A stretch of DNA of 24,961 nucleotides from JACDAS01 sp046262415 (lineage in GTDB: Bacteria > Actinomycetota > Thermoleophilia > Gaiellales > Gaiellaceae), in NCBI GenBank assembly GCA_046262415.1, contig JBHEMU010000190.1, positions 1 to 24,961 on the forward strand, read 5' to 3'. The first letter of the stretch is position 1. Every line of letters begins with the position of its first letter. This document shows, piece after piece, positions 7,328-15,252 of this stretch. Under the pieces are notes generated by a model. That model searched no databases. It worked only from the letters and a program-made list of their open reading frames with translations, and was not told the DNA's origin. A program made the translations under genes and the position numbers.

Positions 7328-8860
7328 CTAGTTGGCGAACTCGATCGCGCGGCTCTCGCGGATCACGGTCACCTTGATCTGCCCGGGATACTCGAGCTGA
7401 TCCTCGATCTCGCGGGCGATCTCGTGCGAGAGCAGCACCGCCGCGTCGTCGTCGACCTCGGCCGGGATGACAATGACGCGGATCTCGCGACCCGCCTGGA
7501 GCGCGTAGACCTTCTCCACGCCGGGCTTCGCCGCCGCGAGCTCCTCGAGCGCCTCCAGCCGCTTCACGTACTGGTCGAGACTCTCTCCGCGCGCACCCGG
7601 GCGCGAGGCTGAGATCGCGTCCGCGGCGATCAACAGGACGGCCTCGACCGTCTGCGGCTGCACCTCGTAGTGGTGCGCCTCGATCGCGTGGCAGACGGCC
7701 TGCGACTCGCCGTAGCGGCGTGCCAGCCGGACGGAGATCTGCGTGTGGGAGCCCTCGACCTCGTGCGTCATCGCCTTGCCCAGGTCGTGGAAGAGGGCGG
7801 CCCGCTTCGCCGTCCTGACGCCGGCGCCGAGCTCGGCCGCCATCAGGCCCGCCAGGTGCACGACCTCGAGCGTGTGCCTGAGCACGTTCTGCCCGTAGCT
7901 CGTCCGGAAGCGGAGCCGGCCGAGGATCTTGACGAGCTCCTCGTGCACCTCGCCGCACTTCGCCTCGAAGACGGCCTGCTCGCCTGCCGCGCGCATCGTC
8001 TCCTCGAGCTCGGACTTCGACTGGTAGTACATCTCCTCGATCCGGGCGGGATGGATGCGGCCGTCCTCGATCAGCTTGGCGAGCGTCAGCTTGGCCACCT
8101 CCCGGCGGATGCCGTCGAAGGAGGAGAGCACGACCGCCTGGGGCGTGTCGTCGATGATGAAGTCGACGCCGGTCAGGTGCTCGAGGGCGCGGATGTTCCG
8201 CCCTTCGCGCCCGATGATGCGGCCCTTCATGTCGTCGGAGGGCAGCTCGACGATCGAGACGGTCGTCTCGGCCGCGTGGCTCGCGGCCACGCGCTGCAGC
8301 GCGTCCGCGACGAGGTTCCGCGCGCGCCGCTTCGCCTCGGTCTGGGCCTCCTCCTCGAGCTGGCGCACCCGGCGCGCGAGCTCGCCGCGGACGAGCTCCT
8401 GCGAGCGTTCCAGCACCTCCACCTTCGCCTCGTTGATCGTCATGCGGGAGATCCGCTCCAGCTCGCGCAGCTGGTCCGCCCGCGCCTGCTTCAGCTCGTC
8501 CTGCAGCGTCTTCCAGTGCGTCTCCCGATCGGCGAGCCCCTGCTCCTTCCGCTCCACCTCGGTCAGCTTCCGCTCGACCTCGTAGAGCCCGGAGCGGGCC
8601 CGCTCCTCGAGCGCCACCGTCCGGGTCCGCCGGTCCTGCAGGTCTGCCTCGGTCGCGCTCCGAAGCTTGACCGCTTCCTCTCTGGCCTCGATCTGCGCCT
8701 CGCGCCGCATCGCCTCGGCCTCCCGGCGCGCCTCCGCGAGCAGCAGCTGGCGGGTCCGGTGGGCTGCGGCCAGACGCGAGCCGCCCAGGCCGCGGACGGC
8801 GAGCACTGCCGCGGCGCCGCCGATCACGAGCCCGATCAGGATTCCGATGGCGACGAGCAT
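7328..8860 (-). CDS. rny: Ribonuclease Y
   Basis: Membrane-anchored endoribonuclease that starts mRNA decay. The 510-aa protein has an N-terminal transmembrane helix (1-22), a long charged coiled coil (about 35-190), a KH domain with GRIIGREGRN (213-222) and an HD domain with HTLEVVHL (329-336) and FHDLGK (357-362). I chose ATG 8858-8860 rather than an upstream in-frame start, because the transmembrane segment begins there and a strong GGAGGAG Shine-Dalgarno (8866-8872) precedes it by 5 nt. Two overlapping alternative hairpins lie in the leader. The gene follows recX by about 200 bp and precedes miaB by 39 nt. Confidence 0.97.
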   Translation of the reverse strand: MLVAIGILIGLVIGGAAAVLAVRGLGGSRLAAAHRTRQLLLAEARREAEAMRREAQIEAREEAVKLRSATEADLQDRRTRTVALEERARSGLYEVERKLTEVERKEQGLADRETHWKTLQDELKQARADQLRELERISRMTINEAKVEVLERSQELVRGELARRVRQLEEEAQTEAKRRARNLVADALQRVAASHAAETTVSIVELPSDDMKGRIIGREGRNIRALEHLTGVDFIIDDTPQAVVLSSFDGIRREVAKLTLAKLIEDGRIHPARIEEMYYQSKSELEETMRAAGEQAVFEAKCGEVHEELVKILGRLRFRTSYGQNVLRHTLEVVHLAGLMAAELGAGVRTAKRAALFHDLGKAMTHEVEGSHTQISVRLARRYGESQAVCHAIEAHHYEVQPQTVEAVLLIAADAISASRPGARGESLDQYVKRLEALEELAAAKPGVEKVYALQAGREIRVIVIPAEVDDDAAVLLSHEIAREIEDQLEYPGQIKVTVIRESRAIEFAN

Positions 8861-8870
8861 GAGCGCTCCT

Positions 8871-8897
8871 CCGTGGTCGCCACGGCGGTCGCCGTGG
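8871..8897 (-). promoter_or_regulatory. Two mutually exclusive hairpins in the rny leader
   Basis: In the rny mRNA the upstream hairpin is CCACGGCG / CGCCGTGG (8880-8897, 2-nt loop, 8 perfect pairs). The downstream hairpin is CCGTGG / CCACGG (8871-8885, 3-nt loop, 6 perfect pairs). They share the segment 8880-8885, so only one can form. The downstream one pairs the first two bases of the GGAGGAG Shine-Dalgarno. This is the geometry of an on/off translation switch, but at this GC content hairpins arise by chance. Confidence 0.35.
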
Positions 8898-9063
8898 GCC
8901 CACCCGTCATCGCGCCCGCACGCGGGCATCCCGTGAATCGGTTGCAAGCGGAGCCGTCAGGCTCCCCGAAGGCGCCCTACTCCAGGGCTCTTCGGCCTGA
9001 ACTCCTGGCTCTGCTGGCTGGTCTCGTCGTCACTCGCTGGTTGGCTCGGAAGAATACGCCGAT

Positions 9064-9696
9064 TCAGAAATGCTCACGTGCAGGAGAAATGTCGGATGAA
9101 GCGTCCCTATCGTAGCGCTCGTCCGACCCCGCGTGCAACGACGCGTCGATCGTCTCCTCGCTGAATCCCCTGCGGGCCAGGAAACGCGCCGTCGAGGGCG
9201 TCGCGCCCCGGACGGCCACCACCTCGCGGGCGCGCTCGACCTCGGGCGCCAGCGCGCCGAGCGCCTCCTCGATCATGTCCGGGGCGAGGCCGCGCCGGGC
9301 GAGATCGCCGCGGATCGCCTCGTCGCCATGGCCCCTGCCGGCAAGCGCCTCCGCGCGCCGCTCGGCCAGGCGGACCTCGTCGACCATGCCGAAGTGCTCC
9401 AGGCCGCCGAGCGCTTCCACGGCCGCCCGTGCCGGAACACCCCGTCGCCGCAGTCGCTCCAGCAGCTCGCTGCGGGACAGGTCCCGCCGAGCGAGCGCGC
9501 CGAGCGCGACGTCGAGCGCCTCGGCGCGCCGCAGCTCGCGCCGGACCTCTCGCAGAGCCGGACGGTCGAGTTCCCGACCGGTCAGGACGCCGGCCCGGAC
9601 GACCACGCCTGCCGGCAGAGTCCGCCACGGGCGGCCGTCGAGCTCCACCGCGACCCCTGCGGCACCGAGCTCCCGGAGGCGGGTCACGATCGGCAC
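9064..9696 (-). CDS. recX: Regulatory protein RecX
   Basis: RecX binds RecA filaments and limits recombinase activity. The 210-aa protein has a poorly conserved N-terminal part and then the helical RecX repeats. These include ALARRDLSRSELLERLRRRG (starting near residue 70), LAERRAEALAGRGHGDEAI and a third repeat ending RGFSEETIDASL. The start is GTG at 9694-9696, because upstream sequence in the same frame is antisense-like shadow inside recA. A weak GAGG lies 8 nt before it. It is 53 nt downstream of recA, with an inverted repeat in the gap, which is the usual recA-recX pairing. Confidence 0.93.
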   Translation of the reverse strand: MPIVTRLRELGAAGVAVELDGRPWRTLPAGVVVRAGVLTGRELDRPALREVRRELRRAEALDVALGALARRDLSRSELLERLRRRGVPARAAVEALGGLEHFGMVDEVRLAERRAEALAGRGHGDEAIRGDLARRGLAPDMIEEALGALAPEVERAREVVAVRGATPSTARFLARRGFSEETIDASLHAGSDERYDRDASSDISPAREHF

Positions 9697-9702
9697 GGAA
9701 GA

Positions 9703-9744
9703 AGCCTCAGATCCCCGCCCCGCGGTGCGATGGGGGCCGAGGCT
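9703..9744 (-). terminator. Inverted repeat in the recA-recX gap, possible attenuator
   Basis: The 53-nt gap contains an imperfect hairpin. The outer arms are AGCCTC / GAGGCT (9703-9708 and 9739-9744), with an inner CCCC / GGGG pairing. There is no U-tract. In E. coli a terminator between recA and recX keeps recX expression low; a similar role here is inference. Confidence 0.35.
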
Positions 9745-9749
9745 CCTGA

Positions 9750-10832
9750 CTACGCCCCCGCCGCGACCTTCTCCGGGCGGGGCTCGGGGGCTTCGGCCGG
9801 CGCGGGGGCTTCGGCCGGGAGGGTGGGCAGCAGGCGCGCGGAGACGACCTCGTCGGGCCCGGCCTGCGCCTGCAGGCGGCCGAGCACCTGCTGGGTGACG
9901 TCGGGGTGCTCCCTCAGGAACGCGGCTGCGTTCTGCCTGCCCTGTCCGAGCCGCTCCTCCTCGAAGCTGAAGTAGGAGCCGGACTTCTGGATCACCTTCC
10001 GCTCCAGACCCGCCTCCAGCACGGTTCCCTCCCACGAGATCCCGTGGCCGTAGAGGATGTCGAACTCGGCCTGCTTGAACGGCGGCGCGACCTTGTTCTT
10101 GACGACCTTCACGCGGACGCGGTTCCCGATCGCCTCGACGCCCTCCTTCAGCGTCTCGATGCGGCGGATGTCGAGTCGCACCGAGGCGTAGAACTTGAGC
10201 GCCCGGCCACCGGGGGTCACCTCCGGCGAGCCGAACATGACGCCGATCTTCTCTCGCAGCTGGTTCGTGAACAGGCAGATCGTGTCCGTCCGGTTCAGCG
10301 TGCCCGTGAGCTTGCGGAGCGCCTGGCTCATCAGGCGGGCCTGCAGGCCGACGTGGCTGTCGCCCATCTCGCCTTCGATCTCGGCCTTCGGGGTCAGCGC
10401 GGCGACCGAGTCGACCGCGACCACCGCCAGCGCGCCGCTGCGGACGAGCAGCTCCGTGATCTCGAGCGCCTGCTCGCCGGTGTCCGGCTGCGAGACGAGC
10501 AGCTGGTCGATGTCGACGCCGATCCGACGCGCGTACTGCGGGTCCATCGCGTGCTCGGCGTCGATGAAGGCGCAGATGCCGCCGCGGCGCTGCGCCTCTG
10601 CGATCACGTGGTAGACGAGCGTCGTCTTCCCCGAGGACTCGGGGCCGAAGATCTCGACGATCCGGCCGCGCGGCAGCCCGCCGATGCCGAGCGCCATGTC
10701 GAGGGACAGCGACCCGGTCGAGACGGCGCCGATCGAGACCTGGGCCTGGTCGCTCATCCGCATCACCGATCCCTTGCCGAACTGCCGCTCGATCTGACCC
10801 AGAGCGACGTCGAGAGCCTGCTCGCGATCCAA
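9750..10832 (-). CDS. recA: Recombinase RecA
   Basis: RecA catalyses homologous strand exchange and activates LexA cleavage. The protein has the Walker A motif GPESSGKT (63-70), the VVAVDSVAALTP Walker B region, the L1/L2 loop regions, TNQLREKIGVMFGSPEVTPGG and the VKNKVAPPF segment. The C-terminal tail is rich in Ala, Pro and Glu. No intein is present. I set the start at TTG 10830-10832, which lies 9 nt after a GGAGG Shine-Dalgarno. An in-frame TTG at 10839-10841 directly abuts the GGAGG and so is unlikely to be used. No ATG or GTG occurs in the right place. The gene follows thpR within a few bases, and I saw no SOS box directly in front of it. Confidence 0.97.
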   Translation of the reverse strand: MDREQALDVALGQIERQFGKGSVMRMSDQAQVSIGAVSTGSLSLDMALGIGGLPRGRIVEIFGPESSGKTTLVYHVIAEAQRRGGICAFIDAEHAMDPQYARRIGVDIDQLLVSQPDTGEQALEITELLVRSGALAVVAVDSVAALTPKAEIEGEMGDSHVGLQARLMSQALRKLTGTLNRTDTICLFTNQLREKIGVMFGSPEVTPGGRALKFYASVRLDIRRIETLKEGVEAIGNRVRVKVVKNKVAPPFKQAEFDILYGHGISWEGTVLEAGLERKVIQKSGSYFSFEEERLGQGRQNAAAFLREHPDVTQQVLGRLQAQAGPDEVVSARLLPTLPAEAPAPAEAPEPRPEKVAAGA

Positions 10833-10837
10833 CCTGA

Positions 10838-11398
10838 TCAACCTCCTAGCGCGACCGATTCGATGATCTCGTACTGCGCTCCGCCGGACCGCAGCACCGA
10901 ATGGTAGACAGCCGCTTCGGACGGACTGAAGCGCCCGAGGGCCGGCGCCGGCACGTCGAGCCGAGGACGCCGGCGGAAGCGCAGCACGGTGACGTGTGCC
11001 AGCCAGGGCCGGCGCTCCCGCTCGTAGACGCCCAGCGCCTCGAGGCGACCGAACAGATCCTCCGCCAGCGGGCCGACCGTGCCGCGGACGTCGCGGAGGA
11101 CGAGCATGCAGACGCTGCGCGTCTCCCGAACCGCCCGCCCCGTGACCTCGAGCTCGATCGGTCCCGCGGCTGCGGCCGCCTCGCGCAAGGCTCGGACGAC
11201 GGCGGGGATGCGGGCGGCCGGCGTCGAGCCGAGGAATGCCAGCGTGACGTGGAGGTGCTCGCGCGGCACGATCCGCCCGCCGGAGAGATGCCGTCGCTGC
11301 CAGGTGACGAGCTCGTCCAGCACCCGGTCCGGCAGGCGCAGCCCGCAGAAGATCCGCTTCCGCTCCTCATCGGCCGGCACGCTACCGCCTGGCGTCAC
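10838..11398 (-). CDS. thpR: RNA 2',3'-cyclic phosphodiesterase (2H family, formerly 2'-5' RNA ligase)
   Basis: Two-histidine (2H) phosphoesterase of 186 aa. Both HxTx motifs are present: HVTL at about 49-52 and HVTV at about 135-138. IFCGLRLPDRV near the N-terminus matches the RIFxAL opening typical of the family. Characterised members hydrolyse RNA 2',3'-cyclic phosphates; the physiological substrate is unclear. The start is GTG at 11396-11398, overlapping the cinA stop (GTGA). A second GTG six codons in is also possible. It sits between cinA and recA and carries the recA Shine-Dalgarno within its last codons. Confidence 0.93.
   Translation of the reverse strand: MTPGGSVPADEERKRIFCGLRLPDRVLDELVTWQRRHLSGGRIVPREHLHVTLAFLGSTPAARIPAVVRALREAAAAAGPIELEVTGRAVRETRSVCMLVLRDVRGTVGPLAEDLFGRLEALGVYERERRPWLAHVTVLRFRRRPRLDVPAPALGRFSPSEAAVYHSVLRSGGAQYEIIESVALGG
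10842..10846 (-). promoter_or_regulatory. Shine-Dalgarno that decides the recA start
   Basis: GGAGG on the minus strand lies inside the end of thpR. It sits 9 nt before TTG 10832-10830 and 0 nt before TTG 10841-10839, which favours the downstream TTG as the recA start. Confidence 0.6.
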
Positions 11399-12666
11399 GC
11401 CGATTCGTCACGAGTCCGTGTCAGAAGTCGCCGGACGAGGTGCAGCGCGGTCGTGGCGGCCCGCCTGCGGATCGACTCGCGGTCGGTGCCGTAGCTGAAC
11501 TCGACGCCACGCCCTCCGTCGGGCCCCAGGGCGTGGACGAAGACGAGGCCGACCGGCTTCGCCGCCGTCCCTCCGCCCGGCCCCGCCACCCCGGTCACGG
11601 CCACGGCGACGTCCACCTCGAGACGCGACCGGGCGCCCACGGCCATCGCCTCCGCGACCTGCGCCGAGACGGCGCCGTGCTCGCGCAGCAGCGCTTCCGG
11701 CACGCCGAGCCACTCCCGCTTGAGCTCGTCGGCGTAGGCGACGACGCCGCCGCGGAACACGGCGCTCGACCCCGGAACCGAGGTCAGGCGCGCGGCGACG
11801 AGCCCGCCGGTGCACGACTCGGCCGTGGCGAGCGTGAGGGCGCGTGCCCGGCAGAGCTCGAGCACGAGCGCTTCCACGGGCTCCTCGCTGCGGGCGAAGA
11901 GGTTGCGCTCGAGCGGCCCGCCCAGGGCCGCCTCCAGCTCGTCCGCCCGCGCCTCGGACCCTTCCTCCACGACGAGGTCGACGTGGATCTCGAAGTCGCG
12001 CGCGCAGATCGTCGCCTCGACGCCGTCCCCGTCTCCGCCCGCTTCGGCCAGCGCCCGGGCGACGGTCGACTCGCTGGCGCCGAAGAAGCGCAGCCGCCGT
12101 CGGCCGGGCGGGCGGGCGCGGGCGAGCACCCGCCGTACGGGCGTGGTCTCGAGCGCCGCCGCCCAGAGACGGCGGAGCTCCGGCGGCGGTCCCGGCAGGA
12201 CGACGGCGACGCGCGCCCCCAGGGCGAGCACGACGCCGGGGGCGGTGCCGGCGAGGCCGAGCGAGATCGCTCCCTCCGGCAGAGTCGCCTGCTTGCGCAC
12301 GCCGGCCTCGAAGTCCGCGTACGGCCGGCCCAAACGGGTGGCGAACGCGCGCGAGACGGCGCCGATCTCAGTCGCGAGCGTGGGATCGACGGCCAACCCG
12401 ACGCCGGCGGCCCGCGCCAGCAGCTCGACCGTCCGGTCGTCGTGCGTCGGGCCGAGACCGCCGGAGACGATGCAGAGGTCGGCCTCCAGGGCCTCGCGCA
12501 GCGCCGCTTCGAGCTCGTCCGGCCGGTCGCCCACGATCGTGATCCGAGCCGGCTCGAGGCCGAGCGAGAGCACCTCCCCGGCCAGGAACGGGCCGTTCAG
12601 GTCGGTCCGCTCGCCCCGGACGAGCTCGCTGCCGGTGACGACGACGACCGCTCGCGGGCGGGGCAC
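11395..12666 (-). CDS. cinA: CinA-family protein (MoCF-like domain plus nicotinamide-nucleotide amidase domain)
   Basis: Two-domain CinA of 423 aa. The N-terminal COG1058/MoCF domain has VVVTGSELVRGERTDLN (starting near 8) and SGGLGPTHDD (68-77). The C-terminal domain has the NMN amidohydrolase signatures AESCTGG (282-288), PGSSAVFRGGVVAY and TGVAGPGGG. The family salvages pyridine nucleotides by deamidating NMN and cleaving ADP-ribose, and the gene is often linked to recA, as here. The start is GTG at 12664-12666. A 19-nt gap separates it from the rodZ-like gene, so it probably belongs to the same transcript. Confidence 0.95.
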   Translation of the reverse strand: MPRPRAVVVVTGSELVRGERTDLNGPFLAGEVLSLGLEPARITIVGDRPDELEAALREALEADLCIVSGGLGPTHDDRTVELLARAAGVGLAVDPTLATEIGAVSRAFATRLGRPYADFEAGVRKQATLPEGAISLGLAGTAPGVVLALGARVAVVLPGPPPELRRLWAAALETTPVRRVLARARPPGRRRLRFFGASESTVARALAEAGGDGDGVEATICARDFEIHVDLVVEEGSEARADELEAALGGPLERNLFARSEEPVEALVLELCRARALTLATAESCTGGLVAARLTSVPGSSAVFRGGVVAYADELKREWLGVPEALLREHGAVSAQVAEAMAVGARSRLEVDVAVAVTGVAGPGGGTAAKPVGLVFVHALGPDGGRGVEFSYGTDRESIRRRAATTALHLVRRLLTRTRDESA

Positions 12667-12685
12667 TAGTGGGTCGGCCGATCCA

Positions 12686-13429
12686 CTATCTCTCGGTCGA
12701 GGCCGGGGTGACGCTGTTCGCGGTGATCAGGACGACGACGGGCGACCTAGCCCCGATCGAGACGGGGCTGCCGTTGAGGGTCAGCCGGAGATTCTCCGGC
12801 CGACCTGCGTTGACCCAGAGACGGGCGGCGACGAAGCGTTGTGTCCGCCCTTTCTCGAGCGTCCCCTGGTAGAGCAGCCTGCCCGTCGCCGAGCTCTCGT
12901 GCACCTGCAGCCAGCTGTGGCCGCCGCTGGCAGTCACGCGCAGCTTGGCCGGGGTCACCCGCACCGCGGGGGGCTTGGCGCGCTTTGCGGGCCGGTTCGG
13001 CTGCGTCACCGTCTTCCTCGCGGGCTCGGCCGCCGGCGGAGTCTCGCTGGAGAACTTCCAGGCGACGATCACGAGCGCGGTCATCACCGCGATCGCGGTC
13101 AGCGCGAAGAGGATCACGTTCGTCTCGATGCCCCTCCCCTTGCCGCGCCTCGGGGGCTGACTCCGTCGGGGCCGGAGCGGTGACGACCCCTCGCCCGTGA
13201 CGAAGCGGGAGTTGTACTCGTCGACGTACAGCTGGCCGTTGAGGCCGAGCGACTCGGCGTAGGCGCGCAGGAAGCCGCGGACGTAGGTCTCCGCCGGCAG
13301 CGCCTCGAAGTCCTCCTCCTCGAGCGCCCGCAGGTAGCGGCTGCGGATCTTGGTCGCCTGCTCGACCTCGCGGAACTCCAGCCGCTTGCGGAGGCGTGCC
13401 TCGCGGAGGCTGTTCCCGATCTCGAACAA
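12686..13429 (-). CDS. rodZ: RodZ-like helix-turn-helix membrane protein
   Basis: A 247-aa bitopic protein with an N-terminal HTH_25 domain (1-75, MFEIGNSLREARLRKRLEF at the start), a basic linker, one transmembrane helix (about 104-124) and a Pro/Lys-rich spacer. A C-terminal extracytoplasmic domain of the DUF4115 type (about 158-240) completes it. This is the architecture of RodZ, which links the MreB cytoskeleton to cell-wall synthesis in rods; in actinobacteria the role is less clear. The start is TTG at 13427-13429, fixed by homology of the MFEIG opening. There is no good Shine-Dalgarno, and a TACAAT lies 8 nt upstream, so the gene may be leaderless. Confidence 0.88.
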   Translation of the reverse strand: MFEIGNSLREARLRKRLEFREVEQATKIRSRYLRALEEEDFEALPAETYVRGFLRAYAESLGLNGQLYVDEYNSRFVTGEGSSPLRPRRSQPPRRGKGRGIETNVILFALTAIAVMTALVIVAWKFSSETPPAAEPARKTVTQPNRPAKRAKPPAVRVTPAKLRVTASGGHSWLQVHESSATGRLLYQGTLEKGRTQRFVAARLWVNAGRPENLRLTLNGSPVSIGARSPVVVLITANSVTPASTER

Positions 13430-13437
13430 GGAGTCCG

Positions 13438-13443
13438 ATTGTA
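13438..13443 (-). promoter_or_regulatory. Candidate -10 box of a leaderless rodZ transcript
   Basis: TACAAT (5 of 6 matches to TATAAT) on the minus strand lies 8 nt before the TTG start. No matching -35 is visible. It is a weak call based on one hexamer and the absence of a Shine-Dalgarno. Confidence 0.25.
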
Positions 13444-13489
13444 GACGGCCTCCCGGCCGCCGTGGACTGCGCGCGCTACGCGGCCGCGG

Positions 13490-13855
13490 TCAGGCCTTGA
13501 ACAGCTCCAGGAGGCCGTAGAAGCCGAGCGAGAGCCCGCCGGTCAGCGCGAGGCAGAGGGCCAGGATGCCCAGGAGACGGCCGGCTCTGGCCGTCCGGGC
13601 GCCGCCGCTCCGACCCAGCGTCCACTGCAGCCGCGCCAGCCCCCGGCGCGCCAGCGCCAGCGCCAGGATGCCCGCGAGGAACGCCGCGCCCACGGCGGCG
13701 CCGAGCGACGGGACGAGGTCGAGCCGCCTGCTGTACTCGGCCGCGGCCACGCCCCCCGGCAGCGCGAGCAGGCCGAGCAGGCCGGCCAGCACCGAGGCCC
13801 GGGCGGCGCGGTTGCGCGGCCGCGCGATGCTACTGCTTGCGATAGGGGCGTCCAA
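13490..13855 (-). CDS. Small membrane protein of unknown function
   Basis: I do not recognise this 121-aa protein. It has three hydrophobic segments, at about 21-39, 47-69 and 94-118, separated by short arginine-rich loops, and no catalytic motif. The open frame begins at TTG 13853-13855, overlapping the end of the permease gene by 26 nt, without a convincing Shine-Dalgarno. A GTG at codon 22 (13790-13792) is an alternative, but it would start inside the first hydrophobic segment. Coupling to the importer operon is implied by the overlap. It may be an accessory membrane subunit or simply the next gene. Confidence 0.6.
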   Translation of the reverse strand: MDAPIASSSIARPRNRAARASVLAGLLGLLALPGGVAAAEYSRRLDLVPSLGAAVGAAFLAGILALALARRGLARLQWTLGRSGGARTARAGRLLGILALCLALTGGLSLGFYGLLELFKA

Positions 13856-15053
13856 CCGCCGCGGGCGGGGTCGGGCGGCGCAGCACGCCGGCGACGACGA
13901 CGAGGGTGACCACGTAGGGCAGGGCCTGGAACAGCGTCCCGTAGTTCGTTCCGTAGGCAGGGCCGAGCCGCAGCGCCAGCGCGCTGCAGAATCCGAACAG
14001 CAGCGCCGCGCCGAAAGCGCCGAACGGGCGCCAGTTGCCGACGATCAGCGCGGCGAGCGCGATGAACCCGCGCCCCTTCGTCATCCCTTCGTTGAAGGAA
14101 TGGACGAGGCCGATCGAGAGGTACGCCCCGCCGAGCGCGGCGAGCATGCCCGAGAGCGTGACCGCGAGGTAGCGAATCCCGTACACGGAGATGCCGACCG
14201 TCTCGGCCGCCCGCGGATGCTCGCCCACCGAGCGGATCCTGAGCCCGATCGGCATCCGGAACATGACCAGGTAGGAGACGATGATCAGCAGGAAGCTGAG
14301 CCAGATCATCAGGTTCAGCTGGCCGATCGACGGACCGATGAAGTAGACGTCCTCGAGGCCCGGCAGGTGGACGTCGGGGATCGACGGGATGTTCGCGCCC
14401 GTGCCCTCGGAGCCGTACTGGTCGATGAACAGGTAGCCGGTGAGGCCGAGTGCGAGGAAGTTGATCGCCGTGCCGCCGACGATCTGGTCGGCGCGCAGGT
14501 GGATCGCGAAGAAGGCGTGCAGCAGCCCGAGCAGGCCGCCTGCCGCCATCGCGATCAGCAGCCCCACCTCCCACGAGCCGTACCGGTCGGCGCCCCAGAT
14601 CCCGAAGAACGCGCCGGCGAGCATCTTCCCCTCGAGCGCGATGTTCACGACGCCGGACCGTTCCGAGAACATGCCGCCGATCGCCGCGAAGGTGAGCGGG
14701 GTCGCGAAGCGCAGCGTGGCGGCGAGGAGCGCCGACCACACGAAGACCTCCTCCAGGTCGGCCCTGCTCGACCAGTGGGCCGCCCAGACGCCGCCGACGG
14801 CGCCGCTCAGCCCGCCGGCGACGGCGCCCCAGCCGACCCGCCGCTCGCCCGCCCGGACGGCCCAGGCGCCGCAGGCGACGGCGGCTGCCGCCAGGAGCAG
14901 GGGCCAGGCCACCGACCGTGTCAGTAGCGGCGGCAGCGCCACCCAGTAGGCGAGCCCGCCCAGGGCGATGCCGGCGATCCCGACCCGCCTGGGCGTCACG
15001 GCCAGCCAGCCGGGCAGCTCGCGGCCGCCGACCGCCGCGGCGCCCGAGCTCAT
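13830..15053 (-). CDS. ABC transporter permease, BMP/nucleoside type (NupQ/BmpC-like)
   Basis: A 407-aa polytopic inner-membrane permease of the BPD_transp_2 family, one of the two different channel subunits of the importer. The core resembles NupQ-type permeases: TPLTFAAIGGMFSERSGVVN and IALEGKMLAGAFFG early on, then LRADQIVGGTAINFLALGLT. The cytoplasmic EAA-like loop reads GLRIRSVGEHPRAAETVGI. It has an N-terminal extension with extra hydrophobic segments. The start is ATG at 15051-15053 with Shine-Dalgarno AGGTGG (15058-15063). A longer frame to 15164 would translate the intergenic repeat R1 and is rejected. It is the last transporter gene of the operon. Confidence 0.94.
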   Translation of the reverse strand: MSSGAAAVGGRELPGWLAVTPRRVGIAGIALGGLAYWVALPPLLTRSVAWPLLLAAAAVACGAWAVRAGERRVGWGAVAGGLSGAVGGVWAAHWSSRADLEEVFVWSALLAATLRFATPLTFAAIGGMFSERSGVVNIALEGKMLAGAFFGIWGADRYGSWEVGLLIAMAAGGLLGLLHAFFAIHLRADQIVGGTAINFLALGLTGYLFIDQYGSEGTGANIPSIPDVHLPGLEDVYFIGPSIGQLNLMIWLSFLLIIVSYLVMFRMPIGLRIRSVGEHPRAAETVGISVYGIRYLAVTLSGMLAALGGAYLSIGLVHSFNEGMTKGRGFIALAALIVGNWRPFGAFGAALLFGFCSALALRLGPAYGTNYGTLFQALPYVVTLVVVAGVLRRPTPPAAVGRPYRKQ

Positions 15054-15069
15054 ACCGCCACCTGACTGC

Positions 15070-15154
15070 GAGCGTTCCCGGCCGGCGACGCAGACGGACG
15101 CCCGGGCAAAGCCCGCGCGTCCTGAGGGCGGCATCGCAAGCGATGCCTCATGCC
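15070..15154 (+). repeat. Structured intergenic repeat copy R1
   Basis: This 85-bp unit is identical to R2. It begins GAGCGTTCCCGGCCGGCG and has a stem GGACGCCCGGGC / GCCCGCGCGTCC (AAA loop, one mismatch), a linker CTGAGGGC and a stem GGCATCGC / GCGATGCC (AA loop). It lies in the spacer between the two permease genes, in opposite orientation to transcription. Confidence 0.95.
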
Positions 15155-15167
15155 GTGTCCTCACCTG

Positions 15168-15252
15168 GAGCGTTCCCGGCCGGCGACGCAGACGGACGCC
15201 CGGGCAAAGCCCGCGCGTCCTGAGGGCGGCATCGCAAGCGATGCCTCATGCC
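15168..15252 (+). repeat. Structured intergenic repeat copy R2, carrying the stop codon of the upstream permease
   Basis: This 85-bp unit is identical to R1, with a period of 98 bp and a 13-bp spacer. The end of the unit, CCTCATG, contains TCA at 15246-15248, which on the minus strand is the TGA stop codon of the permease gene 15246-16496. The tail of that protein is therefore set by where the repeat begins. Confidence 0.95.

Noticed and set aside
8861..8947. Upstream start for RNase Y
   Set aside because: The added 29 residues are hydrophilic and precede the membrane helix. The ATG at 8860 has a strong GGAGGAG site.
8898..9063. Small gene or terminator between recX and rny
   Set aside because: Short hairpins (for example GGAGCC/GGCTCC near 8950) exist, but there is no U-tract and no coding signal; nothing firm can be called.
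10838..10860. LexA/SOS box before recA
   Set aside because: No actinobacterial-type GAAC-N4-GTTC or similar palindrome is seen near the gene, which is inside an operon.
15054..15164. N-terminal extension of the second permease
   Set aside because: It would translate repeat R1. The ATG at 15053 has its own Shine-Dalgarno, and the extension resembles no permease.
15070..15252. CRISPR-like direct repeats
   Set aside because: There are only two 85-bp units with a 13-bp spacer, other copies are dispersed and inverted, and no cas genes are present.
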